The notes: generated by a model from the letters alone, not told the origin. 64,000 nucleotides of DNA from Barrientosiimonas humi (GCF_006716095.1 NZ_VFOK01000002.1:1-64000), one strand, 5' to 3'; positions 44,833 to 54,219 are shown, counted from the first letter of the stretch. Program-made: numbers and translations.

Positions 44833-46109
44833 GCCGGCTCCTGCGCCGCGCCGTGGTCCTCGCCCGTAGCGTCGCGCTCGTCGGCACCGTCGAGGCTGCC
44901 GTCGGTGAGCGCGGGGCTCGGGCGGTAACGGCCACCCGGGAAGTGCGCGTCGAGCTCGACCAGCTGGGCGTGCACGGTGTTGAACCCGATCTCGCGCCCC
45001 CACTCGATCGGGCCGCGGGGGTAGTTCGTGCCGAGCCGCATCGCGGTGTCGACGTCGGCGGCGCTCGCCTCGCCGCGGGCCACGAGGTCGACGGCCTCGT
45101 TGACCAGCATCGCCAGCGTGCGCGCGACCGGATCGGTCTCGACGGGCGCGTCGGGGGCGGTCAGCTCGGCTGCCCGCCGCTCGTCGGGCTCGGCGCCGAG
45201 CGGGGAGCCGGCGGGGTCGTACTCGAAGACGCCCCGGCCGGCCTTGCGGCCGAGCCGGCCCTCGGCGACCAGGCCGCGCTGCCACTCGGTCGGTTCGTAG
45301 CGCGGGTCGCGCCCGGTCTGCTCCCAGACGGACTCGCCGACCGCGAGGTTGACGTCCTGGCCGATGAGGTCGGTGAGCGCCATCGGGCCGAGCCGGAAGC
45401 CCTCGCGGGTGAGGGCGTAGTCGAGGGTGGCGGGGTCGATGGTGCCGTCGGCGACCATCCGCTGGCCCTCGCCGTAGAACGGCCGCGCCACCCGGTTGAC
45501 GATGAATCCCGGTGTGGCAGAACAGGTCACGGGCGTCTTGCCCCAGGCGCGCATCAGGTCGGTGCACCGCGCCAGCAGCGCCTCGCCGTCAGCCGTCGCG
45601 TTGTGCTCGCCGCGCACGACCTCGACCAGCTTCATCAGCGGCGGCGGGTTGAAGAAGTGCAGCCCGACCAGCCGGTGCGGCTGCGGCAGACCCTCGGCGA
45701 TGTCGGTGGTGCTGAGGCTGGAGGTGTTGGTCGCGAGCACCGTGTCCGGCGCCTGGGTGGCGGCGAGCGTCGCGAACAGCTCGCGCTTGGTCGCGAGGTC
45801 CTCGCGGGCCGCCTCGATCACCAGGTCGACCGACGGCAGCTGTTCGACGCCGGCGGCCGTGCGCACGCGGGCGAGGGCGGCGTCGGCCTCGGCGGTGCTC
45901 ATCCGGCCCTTGTCCACCTGGCGCGCCCACACCGCCCGCAGCGACTCGCGCGCCCGGTCGGCCGCCCCCGGGGCCACGTCGACCAGCGTCACCTCGCAGC
46001 CGGCCTGCGCGGCGACCTGGGCGATGCCGGTGCCCATCGCGCCCGCCCCGACCACCGCCACCGCAGGGGTCCAGGCGTCACCGTCGGCCGTCACGTCGCT
46101 GTGTGCCAT
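44829..46109 (-). CDS. paaH: 3-hydroxyacyl-CoA dehydrogenase
   Basis: A 426-residue NAD-dependent dehydrogenase. The Rossmann start is VAVVGAGAMGTGIAQVAAQAG, with NTSSLSTTDIAEGLP and the catalytic HFFNPPPLMKLVEVV. The C-terminal domain has TPGFIVNRVARPFYGEGQRM, and a second partial 3HCDH repeat covers about 325-400 (AMLVNEAVDLVARGEASAADVD). In the phenylacetate pathway it oxidises 3-hydroxyadipyl-CoA. ATG 46109, 60 bp from the divergent pyrE. First gene of the operon. A 3-hydroxybutyryl-CoA role is an alternative. Confidence 0.9.
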   Translation of the reverse strand: MAHSDVTADGDAWTPAVAVVGAGAMGTGIAQVAAQAGCEVTLVDVAPGAADRARESLRAVWARQVDKGRMSTAEADAALARVRTAAGVEQLPSVDLVIEAAREDLATKRELFATLAATQAPDTVLATNTSSLSTTDIAEGLPQPHRLVGLHFFNPPPLMKLVEVVRGEHNATADGEALLARCTDLMRAWGKTPVTCSATPGFIVNRVARPFYGEGQRMVADGTIDPATLDYALTREGFRLGPMALTDLIGQDVNLAVGESVWEQTGRDPRYEPTEWQRGLVAEGRLGRKAGRGVFEYDPAGSPLGAEPDERRAAELTAPDAPVETDPVARTLAMLVNEAVDLVARGEASAADVDTAMRLGTNYPRGPIEWGREIGFNTVHAQLVELDAHFPGGRYRPSPALTDGSLDGADERDATGEDHGAAQEPA

Positions 46110-46169
46110 GGGTCACATGGTGGCAGGGGGTCGAGGGCGGTTCGCAGCGACCAGGGAGAATCGGGACCC

Positions 46170-46709
46170 GTGAGTGAACGTGCAGCGCTGGCCCGCGACG
46201 TCGACGCCGCCAGCCGGGTGTCCGGGGAGTTCACGCTGCGGTCCGGCCAGGTCGTCAGCGAGTACTTCGACAAGTACCAGTTCGAGTCCGACCCGGCGCT
46301 GCTGCGGCGGGTGGCCGAGCAGCTGCGACCGCTGGTGCCCGAGGGCACCGACCTGCTCGGCGGGCTCGAGCTCGGCGGCATCCCGATCGTCACGGTGCTC
46401 AGCAGCCTCACCGGGCTGCCCGCGGTCTTCGTGCGCAAGGAGGCGAAGACGTACGGCACGTGCCGGCTCGCCGAGGGCGCCGACGTCAGCGGGCGGCGGG
46501 TGACCCTCGTCGAGGACGTCATCACCACCGGCGGCGCGGTGCGCGACGCGGCCCGCGAGCTCCGCGCCCGCGGCGCCACCGTCGAGGTCGTGCTGTGCGC
46601 GATCGACCGCAGCCCGGAGCCCGGGCAGGCGCTGCGCGACGTCGGCCTGGAGACGCGGTACGTCTTCGCCCGCTCCGACCTCGACGCGGCTCGGGGGGTG
46701 GCCGGCTGA
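46170..46709 (+). CDS. pyrE: Orotate phosphoribosyltransferase
   Basis: A 179-residue type I phosphoribosyltransferase that makes OMP from orotate and PRPP. The PRPP motif is VTLVEDVITTGGAV (about residues 111-124), and the orotate loop region VFVRKEAKTYGTCRLAEG. GTG 46170 follows a GGGAG sequence. Its stop overlaps the start of a HAD phosphatase gene, suggesting a two-gene operon. Divergent from paaH. Confidence 0.95.
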   Translation: MSERAALARDVDAASRVSGEFTLRSGQVVSEYFDKYQFESDPALLRRVAEQLRPLVPEGTDLLGGLELGGIPIVTVLSSLTGLPAVFVRKEAKTYGTCRLAEGADVSGRRVTLVEDVITTGGAVRDAARELRARGATVEVVLCAIDRSPEPGQALRDVGLETRYVFARSDLDAARGVAG

Positions 46710-47356
46710 TGGCCGAGTCGCGTTGGCCCGCAGCGGTTTTCGATCTCGACGGCACGCTCGTCGACACCGTCCCGCTCATCGTCGCGTCCTACCAGCACGC
46801 CTTCCGCACCCACCTCGGCCGCGAGGAGGACGAGGCGCTGATCCGCAGCTGGATCGGGCAGCCGCTCATCCGCGCCTTCCGGTCGGTCGACGAGACCAAG
46901 GCCGACGCGCTCTACGACACCTACGTCGGGTGGAACCAGGACAACACCGAGCGGCTCATCCGCCCGTTCGAGGGCGCCGCCGAGCTGCTGACGGCGCTGC
47001 ACGACGCCGGCGTGACCGTGGCGGTCGCGACCTCCAAGCGGCGGCCGCAGGCGCAGCGGGCGCTGGAGCTGACCGGGCTGGCCGGGCTCGTCGAGCCGAC
47101 CGTGACCCTCGAGGACACCGACGCCCACAAGCCCGACCCCGCCCCGATCCTGCTGGCCTGCGAGCGGATCGGCGTCGCTCCCGAGCGGGCGGTGTACGTC
47201 GGCGACGCCGCCGTCGACGTGCGCGCCGGGGCGTCGGCCGGGCTCTCGACCATCGCCGTCACGTGGGGCGCCGGCACCGGCACCGACCTCGCCGGCGCCG
47301 CACCCACCGGGACCGCGCACAGCTTCGCCGAGCTGCAGTCGCTGCTGCTGCGCTGA
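46709..47356 (+). CDS. HAD hydrolase, phosphoglycolate phosphatase/PpaX-like
   Basis: A 215-residue phosphatase. Motif I is FDLDGTLVDT, motif II VAVATSKRR, the motif III lysine HKPDP, and motif IV YVGDAAVDVRAGASAG. The C1 alpha-helical cap lies at about residues 18-85. This set is typical of Gph/PpaX enzymes acting on phosphoglycolate, pyrophosphate or small sugar phosphates. ATG 46709 overlaps the pyrE stop. The next gene converges, with a hairpin between. Substrate not certain. Confidence 0.88.
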   Translation: MAESRWPAAVFDLDGTLVDTVPLIVASYQHAFRTHLGREEDEALIRSWIGQPLIRAFRSVDETKADALYDTYVGWNQDNTERLIRPFEGAAELLTALHDAGVTVAVATSKRRPQAQRALELTGLAGLVEPTVTLEDTDAHKPDPAPILLACERIGVAPERAVYVGDAAVDVRAGASAGLSTIAVTWGAGTGTDLAGAAPTGTAHSFAELQSLLLR

Positions 47357-47406
47357 CGCCGGCACCAGGCCGGCGTGGCGCCGGTGCGAACCCGGCCACC
47401 GCGCCG

Positions 47407-47466
47407 GTGAGAGTGCGCGACACGCCCAGCGATCGCGTACGACATGGGCCACTCGCGCACTCTCAC
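47407..47466. terminator. Long-loop hairpin between convergent genes
   Basis: 14-bp perfect arms (47407-47420 and 47453-47466) with a 32-nt loop lie between the phosphatase and SDR genes. Arms continue imperfectly outward. Probable bidirectional terminator, unrelated in sequence to the cggcggcacag family. Confidence 0.6.
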
Positions 47467-47487
47467 GCCGGCCGGGGGCGCCCCAAC

Positions 47488-48261
47488 TCAGCTGAACAGG
47501 ATGCCGCCGTCGATCATCACCGACTGCCCGGTCATGTAGTCCGAGTCGGGCCCGGCGAGGAAGGAGACGTAGCCCGCGACGTCGGCGCCCGTCGAGACCC
47601 GGCCCAGCGTGATGAGCTCGGCCATCGCGGCCATCGACTCGCCCTTGCCGACCTGGTTGATGTCGCCGAGGTCGCGGTCGATCTCCTCCCACATGGTGGT
47701 GTCGACGATGCCGGGGCAGTAGGCGTTGACCGTGATGCCGTGCTCGGCCCACTCCTGCGCCGCGGCCTGGGTGAGCCCGCGCACCGCGAACTTGGTGGAG
47801 CAGTAGACCCCGAGCAGCGCGAACCCCTTGTGCGCGGCGATCGAGGCGGCGCCGATGATCTTGCCGCCGTTGCCCTGCTCGATCATCTGCCGCGCGGCCT
47901 CGGTGTAGCACAGGAAGACGCCGCGCCCGTTGACGGCGTGGACCTGGTCGTACTCCCGCGGCGAGACGTCGAGCAGCGCCTTGGTCTGCGCGATGCCGGC
48001 GTTGGCGACCATCACGTCGAGCGACCCGAGCGCCTCGGCCGTGCCCTGCACCAGCCCGCGCACCGACTCGGCGTCGCTGACGTCACCGGTCAGCGCCACC
48101 GCCCGCACGCCCAGTCCCTCGAGCTCGGCGCGGGTCTGCTCCAGCGTCTCGGCCATGCTCGGCAGGTCGCTGACGACCAGGTCGTGGCCGTCCTCGGCGA
48201 GCCGGGTCGCGATCGCCTTGCCGATGCCGCGCGCCGCTCCGGTGATGTGGACGTTGCTCAT
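47488..48261 (-). CDS. Short-chain dehydrogenase, diacetyl/acetoin reductase-like
   Basis: A 257-residue classical SDR. The cofactor motif is ITGAARGIGKAIA, with MVANAGIAQTKAL; catalytic Ser lies in GAASIAAHKG and Tyr/Lys in YCSTKFAV. The ending, YMTGQSVMIDGGILFS, is typical of BudC-type (S)-acetoin-forming diacetyl reductases and close sorbitol dehydrogenases. ATG 48261. It stands alone, divergent from the GNAT-Nudix gene. The substrate is inferred only by similarity. Confidence 0.85.
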   Translation of the reverse strand: MSNVHITGAARGIGKAIATRLAEDGHDLVVSDLPSMAETLEQTRAELEGLGVRAVALTGDVSDAESVRGLVQGTAEALGSLDVMVANAGIAQTKALLDVSPREYDQVHAVNGRGVFLCYTEAARQMIEQGNGGKIIGAASIAAHKGFALLGVYCSTKFAVRGLTQAAAQEWAEHGITVNAYCPGIVDTTMWEEIDRDLGDINQVGKGESMAAMAELITLGRVSTGADVAGYVSFLAGPDSDYMTGQSVMIDGGILFS

Positions 48262-48369
48262 GTGCCTCGCTCCTCGGGTGGGTTGCCTGTCGCGGGAGTG
48301 TCTGCCGCGGTCCGCCCGGCGCGAAAGGGTTGCAGGGGGTTGCAGGTTCACCCCGGCCGCGCGGCGGGT

Positions 48370-48375
48370 TAGCGT
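48370..48375 (+). promoter_or_regulatory. -10 box TAGCGT, leaderless start
   Basis: TAGCGT ends 7 bp before GTG 48383 and no Shine-Dalgarno sequence is seen. Confidence 0.5.
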
Positions 48376-48382
48376 CGCTCCC

Positions 48383-49432
48383 GTGACCTCCGAGCCCGTC
48401 CCGCCGCAGCCGACCCTCGTCGACGGCGCGGTGACGCTGCGCCCGTGGCGCGCCGACGACGCCGAGGCGGCGCGGCTGCAGCACGACGAGGAGATCGCCC
48501 GCTGGTTCCGCTTCCCCGGGGTGACCCCGAGCGCCGAGCAGCAGGGCGCCGCGATCGAGCGGTGGCAGCGCGACTACGCCGACGGGCGCCGGGTCGTCTC
48601 GTTCGTCGTCGAGGTCGACGGCCGCGTCGCCGGCAGCGTCGAGGTGCGCCGCACTGTCGGCCGCGACGCCACCGGTCACCTGTCGTGGGCGCTGTTCCCC
48701 GACTTCCGCGGCCGCGGCCACGCCGTGACCGCCGTGCGGCTGCTCGTGGACTACGCCTTCGGCGACCTCGGGCTCGCCCGCGTCGAGGCGTACGTCGACC
48801 CGGACAACCGCAGGTCGGTCCGGCTGGCCACGCGGGCCGGGCTGCGGCGCGAGGGAGAGCTGCGGGGGTATGAGTCGGACCGCGAGGGCGTACGGCGGGA
48901 TGCGGTGCTGCTGGCCCGGCTCGCCGACGACCCCGAGGTCGGCACCGGCGAGATGTTCCGGGCCGCGCTCAACGCGGGCCTGCCGCGCAAGCGCACGATC
49001 AGCCAGGGGCTGGTCCGCAACCAGCGTGGCGAGGTGCTGCTGTGCGAGCTGACCTACAAGCGCTACTGGGACCTGCCCGGCGGCGTGGTCGACCCCGACG
49101 AGTCACCGGCGCACGCGGTGCTGCGCGAGGTCGGTGAGGAGCTGCAGGTGCCCGCGCGGCTGCGGCGCCTCGTGGTGGTCAGCTGGCTGCCGCCGTGGCA
49201 GGGCTGGGACGACGCCATGCTCTACCTGTTCGAGCTGTCCGTCGCCGAGGACGAGGTGGCGCGAGCGACGTTGGAGCCCAGGGAGATTCGCGCGATCCAC
49301 TGGGCCGACGCCGAGACCGTGCGCGCTCGCTGCGCGCCGTACACCGCCCGCCTGATCGAGCACGCGACCCAGCTGCTCGACGCCGGGGCGCCGACGGCAT
49401 ACCTGGAGGACGGCGAGCCGCCGACCTGGTGA
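48383..49432 (+). CDS. GNAT acetyltransferase-Nudix hydrolase fusion
   Basis: A 349-residue two-domain protein. Residues 12-175 form a RimJ/RimL-type GNAT domain (VTLRPWRADDAEAA, acetyl-CoA loop FPDFRGRGHAVTAVRLL, VDPDNRRSVRLATRAG). Residues about 195-335 form a Nudix domain with the box GGVVDPDESPAHAVLREVGEELQV complete in all metal ligands (given here as GG-x5-E-x7-RE-V-x-EE). Fusion suggests one enzyme that both acetylates an amine and hydrolyses a nucleotide-linked diphosphate. Substrates unknown. GTG 48383 is leaderless. Confidence 0.85.
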   Translation: MTSEPVPPQPTLVDGAVTLRPWRADDAEAARLQHDEEIARWFRFPGVTPSAEQQGAAIERWQRDYADGRRVVSFVVEVDGRVAGSVEVRRTVGRDATGHLSWALFPDFRGRGHAVTAVRLLVDYAFGDLGLARVEAYVDPDNRRSVRLATRAGLRREGELRGYESDREGVRRDAVLLARLADDPEVGTGEMFRAALNAGLPRKRTISQGLVRNQRGEVLLCELTYKRYWDLPGGVVDPDESPAHAVLREVGEELQVPARLRRLVVVSWLPPWQGWDDAMLYLFELSVAEDEVARATLEPREIRAIHWADAETVRARCAPYTARLIEHATQLLDAGAPTAYLEDGEPPTW

Positions 49433-49451
49433 GCCGCCCACCTGGTGCGGG

Positions 49452-49847
49452 TCAGTAGTCGCGCTCGCGCTCGGGCATCACGACGTTGAGCGCCCAGCTG
49501 ACCAGGCTGATGATCAGGCCGCCGATGATCGCGCTCCAGAAGAAGCTGTCGACGTGGAACGACAGGTTCAGCCCGCCGGAGATCCATGACAGCAGCTGCA
49601 GCATCGCGGCGTTGATGACCAGCGTGAACAACCCGAGCGTGAGGATCAGCGCGGGCAGCGCCAGCACGATGGCGACCGGCTTCACCAGCGCGTTGATCAG
49701 CCCGAAGATCGCCGCGACGACGACCACCGTGATGACCTTGGCCATGGTGTCGGTGCCGTCCTGCACGAGCGTGATGCCCGGTACGGCGAGGGCGGCGACC
49801 CAGAGCGCGACGGCGTTGATGCCGACCTTGACCAGGAAGTTGTCCAT
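49452..49847 (-). CDS. Four-helix phage-holin-superfamily-IV membrane protein
   Basis: A 131-residue membrane protein with four helices. The conserved centre, AAIFGLINALVKPVAIVLALP, is that of YvlD/'phage holin family' proteins. Despite the name, these are chromosomal membrane proteins of unknown role, and no phage genes lie nearby. ATG 49847, convergent with the GNAT-Nudix gene and 59 bp from the divergent nucleoside hydrolase. Confidence 0.88.
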   Translation of the reverse strand: MDNFLVKVGINAVALWVAALAVPGITLVQDGTDTMAKVITVVVVAAIFGLINALVKPVAIVLALPALILTLGLFTLVINAAMLQLLSWISGGLNLSFHVDSFFWSAIIGGLIISLVSWALNVVMPERERDY

Positions 49848-49894
49848 GCCTCCAGTGTCCCAGGCGCGCCCGGCGACCGCCCTCGACCCGGTCG

Positions 49895-49900
49895 TAGAGT
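49895..49900 (+). promoter_or_regulatory. -10 box TAGAGT, leaderless start
   Basis: TAGAGT ends 6 bp before GTG 49907. This favours that codon over the GTG two bases upstream, which is out of frame. Confidence 0.55.
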
Positions 49901-49906
49901 CGCCGT

Positions 49907-50896
49907 GTGCCGCCCCAGCCCTCCGCGCCGATCCCGCTCGTCCTCGACGTCGACACCGGCATCGACGACGCCATGGCGATCCTGCTCGCCGCGCTGCACC
50001 CCGACCTCGACCTGCGCGCGGTGACCTGCGCCGGCGGCAACGCCCCGCTCGAGGACGTCGTGCGGAACACGTTGACCGTGCTGGAGATCGCCGGCCGCAC
50101 CGACGTGCCGGTGGGGGTCGGCGCGCGGCGGCCGCTGCTGGAGCAGCCGGTCGACGCCCGCCACGTGCACGGCAGCGACGGCATGGGCGACCTCGGCCTC
50201 CCGGCGCCTCGGACGGAGCCCGACCCGCGGATCGCGGTGGAGCTGCTGCGCGACGAGGCCGAGCGGGCGTACGCCCAGGGCCGGCCGCTCACGCTCGTCC
50301 CGTTGGCGCCGATGACCAACGTCGCGCTGCTGGCGCGGGTGCACCCCGACGCGTTCGCGCGGCTGGGGCGCGTGGTGTTCATGGGTGGCGGGGCCGACGT
50401 GAGCAACGCGACGGCCGCCGCGGAGTTCAACGTCTTCCACGACCCGGAGGCCACCGCACTCGTGCTCGACGCGTGCGTGGAGCATGACGTGCCGGTGACG
50501 ATGTACGGCCTCGACGTCTTCTACGCCCCGCGCGTCACGCGCGAGCAGTCGCAGGCGCTGCGCGACCTCGGCACCCCGGTCGCCACGCTCGCGGCCGGGC
50601 TCACGTCGTTCCACCAGCGGGTGTTCCAGGACGGCACGATGACCGTCGGCGACGCCGGTGCGGTCGCGAGTCTCCTTGTGCCGCAAGCGGTTCGGACCGA
50701 GCGGCGCCCCGTTCGGGTGGAGCTTGCCGGGACCTGGACCCGCGGCCGCACCATCGTCGACCGCCGCGACTGGACCGGCGACATGGAGCACGACCCGCAC
50801 GGCCCGGCGCGCGCGATGGTCGACGTCTGCCTCGGGGTCGACGGCGACGCGCTGCGCGACGTGTGGCTCGCGACCGTGCGCGGGGAGGTGGGCTGA
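49907..50896 (+). CDS. Inosine/uridine-preferring nucleoside hydrolase
   Basis: A 329-residue enzyme that hydrolyses the N-glycosidic bond of ribonucleosides to free base and ribose. The calcium/ribose motif is VLDVDTGIDDAMAI (residues 12-25). Further ligands are in VHGSDGMGDLG, PLAPMTNVALL and AAEFNVFHDPEAT, with the catalytic DMEHD region near the end. GTG 49907 is leaderless. A ribokinase gene begins on the next base after its stop, so the pair salvages ribose from nucleosides. Base preference is not determined. Confidence 0.93.
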   Translation: MPPQPSAPIPLVLDVDTGIDDAMAILLAALHPDLDLRAVTCAGGNAPLEDVVRNTLTVLEIAGRTDVPVGVGARRPLLEQPVDARHVHGSDGMGDLGLPAPRTEPDPRIAVELLRDEAERAYAQGRPLTLVPLAPMTNVALLARVHPDAFARLGRVVFMGGGADVSNATAAAEFNVFHDPEATALVLDACVEHDVPVTMYGLDVFYAPRVTREQSQALRDLGTPVATLAAGLTSFHQRVFQDGTMTVGDAGAVASLLVPQAVRTERRPVRVELAGTWTRGRTIVDRRDWTGDMEHDPHGPARAMVDVCLGVDGDALRDVWLATVRGEVG

Positions 50897-51727
50897 GTGG
50901 GCCGCGTCGTGGTGCTGGGCTCGCTCAACGTCGACCTGGTCGCGCCCGTGCGCCGGCACCCCAGCCCCGGCGAGACGGTGCTGGCCGACGGCATGGACCG
51001 CTACGCCGGCGGCAAGGGCGGCAACCAGGCCGTCGCCGCCGCGGCGGCGGGCGCCGGGGTCGCGATGGTCGGGTGCGTGGGCTCCGACGAGGCGGGGAGG
51101 GCGTACGTCGGGCGGCTGGGTGAGCGTGGCGTCGACACCTCCGCGGTCGTGACCGTCGAGGGCCCGAGCGGTCACGCGCTGATCACCGTCGACGACGCGG
51201 GGGAGAACGCCATCGTCGTCGTCCCCGGCGCCAACGGCGAGGTCACCTGGGAGCGGGTCGGCGCCGCGCTCGGCGACCTCGCGGCCGACGACGTGCTGCT
51301 CGTGCAGCTGGAGATCCCGTTCGGCACGGTCGGGCGGGCGGCCCGTCTCGCCGCCGAGCGCGGGGCCCGCGTGGTGCTCAACACCGCGCCGTACGCCGAC
51401 CTGCCGCCCGAGGTGCTCGACCTCGCCGACCCGGTGGTCGCCAACGAGCACGAGGCGCAGCTGCTGGCCGCTGCCGGGGCGGCGCCCGGGTCGCTGCTGG
51501 TGACCAGGGGAGCCGACGGTGCGGAGTGGGGAGACGTGAATCTGCCTGCGGTCGTTGTGGATCCGGCCGAGGTGGTCGACACGACCGGCGCCGGTGACGC
51601 CTTCTGCGGAGCGCTGGCTGCGGCCCTGGCGGACGGTGCCGACCGCGAGCAGGCGCTGCGGGCGGGGCTGCGCGCCGGCGCGGCGGCTGTGCGTCACCGC
51701 GGGGCCCAGTCCCGCCCGGACCTCTGA
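50897..51727 (+). CDS. rbsK: Ribokinase
   Basis: A 276-residue PfkB-family kinase. The substrate motif is [14 protein letters not shown] (about residues 35-48), and the ATP/anion-hole signature [17 protein letters not shown] carries the catalytic Asp. [12 protein letters not shown] is also typical of RbsK. It phosphorylates D-ribose to ribose-5-phosphate. GTG 50897 directly follows the nucleoside hydrolase stop. Together they return nucleoside ribose to the pentose phosphate pathway. The length is slightly short for the family (about 300) but no motif is missing. Confidence 0.93.
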   Translation: MGRVVVLGSLNVDLVAPVRRHPSPGETVLADGMDRYAGGKGGNQAVAAAAAGAGVAMVGCVGSDEAGRAYVGRLGERGVDTSAVVTVEGPSGHALITVDDAGENAIVVVPGANGEVTWERVGAALGDLAADDVLLVQLEIPFGTVGRAARLAAERGARVVLNTAPYADLPPEVLDLADPVVANEHEAQLLAAAGAAPGSLLVTRGADGAEWGDVNLPAVVVDPAEVVDTTGAGDAFCGALAAALADGADREQALRAGLRAGAAAVRHRGAQSRPDL

Positions 51728-51747
51728 CCGCGGCCCGGCTGCGCTCG

Positions 51748-51753
51748 TACAGT
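51748..51753 (+). promoter_or_regulatory. -10 box TACAGT, leaderless start
   Basis: TACAGT ends 6 bp before ATG 51760, with no Shine-Dalgarno sequence. Confidence 0.55.
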
Positions 51754-51759
51754 GACGGC

Positions 51760-52875
51760 ATGACCGAAGACCCCAAGCCGGCCAACGCTGTCCGGCTGCG
51801 CGCCACGCTCGACTCCGTCCCCGGGTACAAGCCCGGCAAGCCCGCGGCGCCGCGCACGGACGTGACGACCTACAAGATCAGCAGCAACGAGAACCCCTAC
51901 CCGCCGCTGCCGTCGGTGCTGGAGGTCGTGCGCGAGTCGGCCGGGTCGATGAACCGCTATCCCGACATGGGGGTGTCCGGGCTGAGCGCGCGGATCGCGG
52001 ACGAGCTCAAGGTCGAGCCCGACGAGATCGCGACCGGCACGGGCAGCGTGGGCGTGCTCGGTCAGCTCGTCGCGATCACCTGCGACCCCGGTGACGAGGT
52101 CGTCTACGCGTGGCGCTCGTTCGAGGCCTACCCCATCGTCGTCGCGCTCGCCGGCGCGGCGTCGGTGCAGGTGCCGCTGACCTCCGACGCGCGGCACGAC
52201 CTCGACGCCATGGCGGCGGCCGTCACCGACCGCACCCGCCTGATCCTCGTGTGCACGCCCAACAACCCCACCGGCCCGGTCGTGCACGCCGACGAGCTCG
52301 AGCGGTTCCTCGCCGCCGTGCCTTCCGACGTGGTCGTCGTGATCGACGAGGCCTACCTCGAGTTCGTCACGGACCCCGAGGCCCCGCAGGCGATCGACGT
52401 GTGGCGGCGTCACCCGAACGTCGCTCTGCTGCGGACGTTCTCGAAGGCGTACGGCCTCGCCGGGCTCCGCGTCGGCTACGCCGTCGCGCACGAGCCGGTC
52501 GCCACCGCCCTGCGCAAGGCGGCGGTGCCGTTCGGCGTGAGCCAGCTCGCCCAGGACGCCGCGATCGCCAGCCTCGACGCGTTCGGCGAGCTGCAGCAGC
52601 GGGTCGACGCGCTGGTCGGCGAGCGCACCCGCGTCTTCGACGCGCTGCGGGCGCAGGGCTGGGACGTGCCCGAGACGCACGCCAACTTCGTCTGGATGCC
52701 GCTCGGCCCCGACACGATGGCGTTCGCGCGGGCCTGCGACGAGGCCGGCCTGGTGGTGCGCCCGTTCGACGGGGAGGGCGCCCGCTGCTCCATCGGCGAG
52801 ACCGAGGCGAACGACCGGCTGATCGAGGTGGCCGGCGCGTTCCGCGGGTCCCGCGGCGCCGACGCCGGCGCGTGA
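51760..52875 (+). CDS. Histidinol-phosphate/aromatic aminotransferase
   Basis: A 371-residue class I/II PLP aminotransferase of the HisC/Pat type. It contains [40 protein letters not shown] and [10 protein letters not shown]. The PLP lysine is in [18 protein letters not shown] (about residue 229), with the Arg for the substrate carboxylate near the end. HisC and the aromatic-amino-acid paralogue Pat are hard to separate. With no his genes nearby, Pat (phenylalanine synthesis) is quite possible. ATG 51760 is leaderless. Its stop overlaps the next start (GTGA). Confidence 0.88.
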   Translation: MTEDPKPANAVRLRATLDSVPGYKPGKPAAPRTDVTTYKISSNENPYPPLPSVLEVVRESAGSMNRYPDMGVSGLSARIADELKVEPDEIATGTGSVGVLGQLVAITCDPGDEVVYAWRSFEAYPIVVALAGAASVQVPLTSDARHDLDAMAAAVTDRTRLILVCTPNNPTGPVVHADELERFLAAVPSDVVVVIDEAYLEFVTDPEAPQAIDVWRRHPNVALLRTFSKAYGLAGLRVGYAVAHEPVATALRKAAVPFGVSQLAQDAAIASLDAFGELQQRVDALVGERTRVFDALRAQGWDVPETHANFVWMPLGPDTMAFARACDEAGLVVRPFDGEGARCSIGETEANDRLIEVAGAFRGSRGADAGA

Positions 52876-54109
52876 ATGTGCCTGTGACGCAACGGATCCC
52901 GGGTCTGCAGCTCGTCGACCACGAGCTGGAGGTGCCGCTCGATCACGACGCCCCCGGCGGCGACACGCTGACGGTCTACGCCCGTGAGGTGACCGGGCCC
53001 GACGGCGGCGGCGACAAGCCGTACCTGCTGTCCTGCAGGGCGGACCCGGCGGCGAGAGCCCGCGGCCGGGCGTGCCGACCTCGCCCGGCTGGCTCGGGCG
53101 GGCCATCGAGGACTACCGCGTGCTGCTGCTCGACCAGCGCGGCACCGGTCGCTCCGCACCCGTCGGCGACCTGCCCGGGATGAGCCCCGAGCAGCAGGCC
53201 GAGCACCTCACCCACTTCCGCGCCGACTCGATCGTGCGCGACGCCGAGCTGCTGCGCGCGCACCTCGGCGTCGAGCGGTGGAGCCTGCTCGGGCAGTCGT
53301 TCGGCGGCTTCTGCTCGCTGACCTATCTGTCGCGGCACGCCGACAGCCTGCGCGAGGTGATCTTCACCGGTGGCATCCCGCCGGTCGCCACCCCGGTCGA
53401 CGAGGTCTATGCCGCGACCTACGCGCGCACGATCGAGCTGGTCGAGCGGTTCTACCGCACCTTCCCCGGCGACCGGGACCGCATGCGGGCGCTGGTCGAG
53501 CGGTGCGCCGCCGGCGAGGTCAGGCTGCTGTCCGGGCGCGAGGTCAGCGCCCGGCGGGTGCGCACGCTCGGGGCAGGTCTCGGGATGACCGGGGGCGCGG
53601 AGGAGCTGCACTTCCTGCTCGAGCGCGACCCGGCGTCGCCCATGTTCCGCGCCGAGCTGGAGCGGCACCTGCCGTTCTCCGGCAGCTCGCCGATCTACAC
53701 CGTGCTGCACGAGGCCTGCTACGCCGACGGGGGCACGACCGACTGGTCGTGCGAGCGGGTGCTGCCGAGGGCGTACGGCGGGGACGAGAGTCTGCTGACC
53801 GCCGAGCACGTCTTCCCGTGGATGCTCGAGGAGGTCGACGGGCTCGCGCCGCTCGCCGACGCCGCGCAGCTGCTGGCCCGGCACGAGTGGCCGCGGCTCT
53901 ACGACGAGCAGGCGCTGCGCTCCGCCGAGGTGCCCTGCGTGGCGGCGGTGTACTACGACGACCCGTACGTCCTGCGCGAGCACTCCCTCGAGACCGCCGG
54001 TCTGCTGCCCGACGCGAGGCCGTGGATCACCAACGAGTGGCTGCACAACGGGCTGCGCACCGGCGACGTGCTGGACCGCCTCATCGACCTGGTGCGCGGC
54101 CGCCGCTGA
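52872..54109 (+). pseudogene. Proline iminopeptidase-like alpha/beta hydrolase, one frameshift
   Basis: An S33-family hydrolase removing N-terminal proline, about 412 residues once joined. The first part, from GTG 52872, reads GLQLVDHELEVPLDHD, then KPYLL. One base is missing at about 53030: TGTCCTG appears where TGTTCCTG would give LLFLQGGPGGESPRPG. The rest is in the other frame: VLLLDQRGTGRS, nucleophile LLGQSFGGFCSLTYLS and a cap with YRTFPGDRDR. The end carries a GLRTGDVLDRLIDL helix, and the catalytic His is probably NEWLHNG. The single lost T in a TT pair resembles breaks in the 2.3-kb region and may be a sequence error. Coupled to the upstream aminotransferase. Confidence 0.82.
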
Positions 54110-54204
54110 CGCCGGCGCGCGACGTGGTGCAGGCCCCGCCTTGCGCTCCCGATTCGGTCCCGTCCGGGACCGCGCGTTAGCCTTCCCACACGCTCTGTGA
54201 GCGG

Positions 54205-54219
54205 CACCACACCGTGGTG
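54205..54219. promoter_or_regulatory. Dyad upstream of the branched-chain 2-oxoacid dehydrogenase operon
   Basis: CACCAC-N3-GTGGTG is a perfect 6+6 bp palindrome 85 bp before the E1alpha start, in a 194-bp gap. It could bind a local regulator; no regulator gene is adjacent. The rest of the gap shows nothing I recognise. Confidence 0.4.

Noticed and set aside
43085-46109. A complete phenylacetate degradation cluster
   Set aside because: Only paaH, paaI and paaK are present; the epoxidase, isomerase and ring-opening genes are absent from the window.
49452-49847. Holin-like gene as a sign of a prophage
   Set aside because: The YvlD-type 'phage holin superfamily IV' proteins are ordinary chromosomal membrane proteins, and no phage structural, integrase or lysis genes are nearby.
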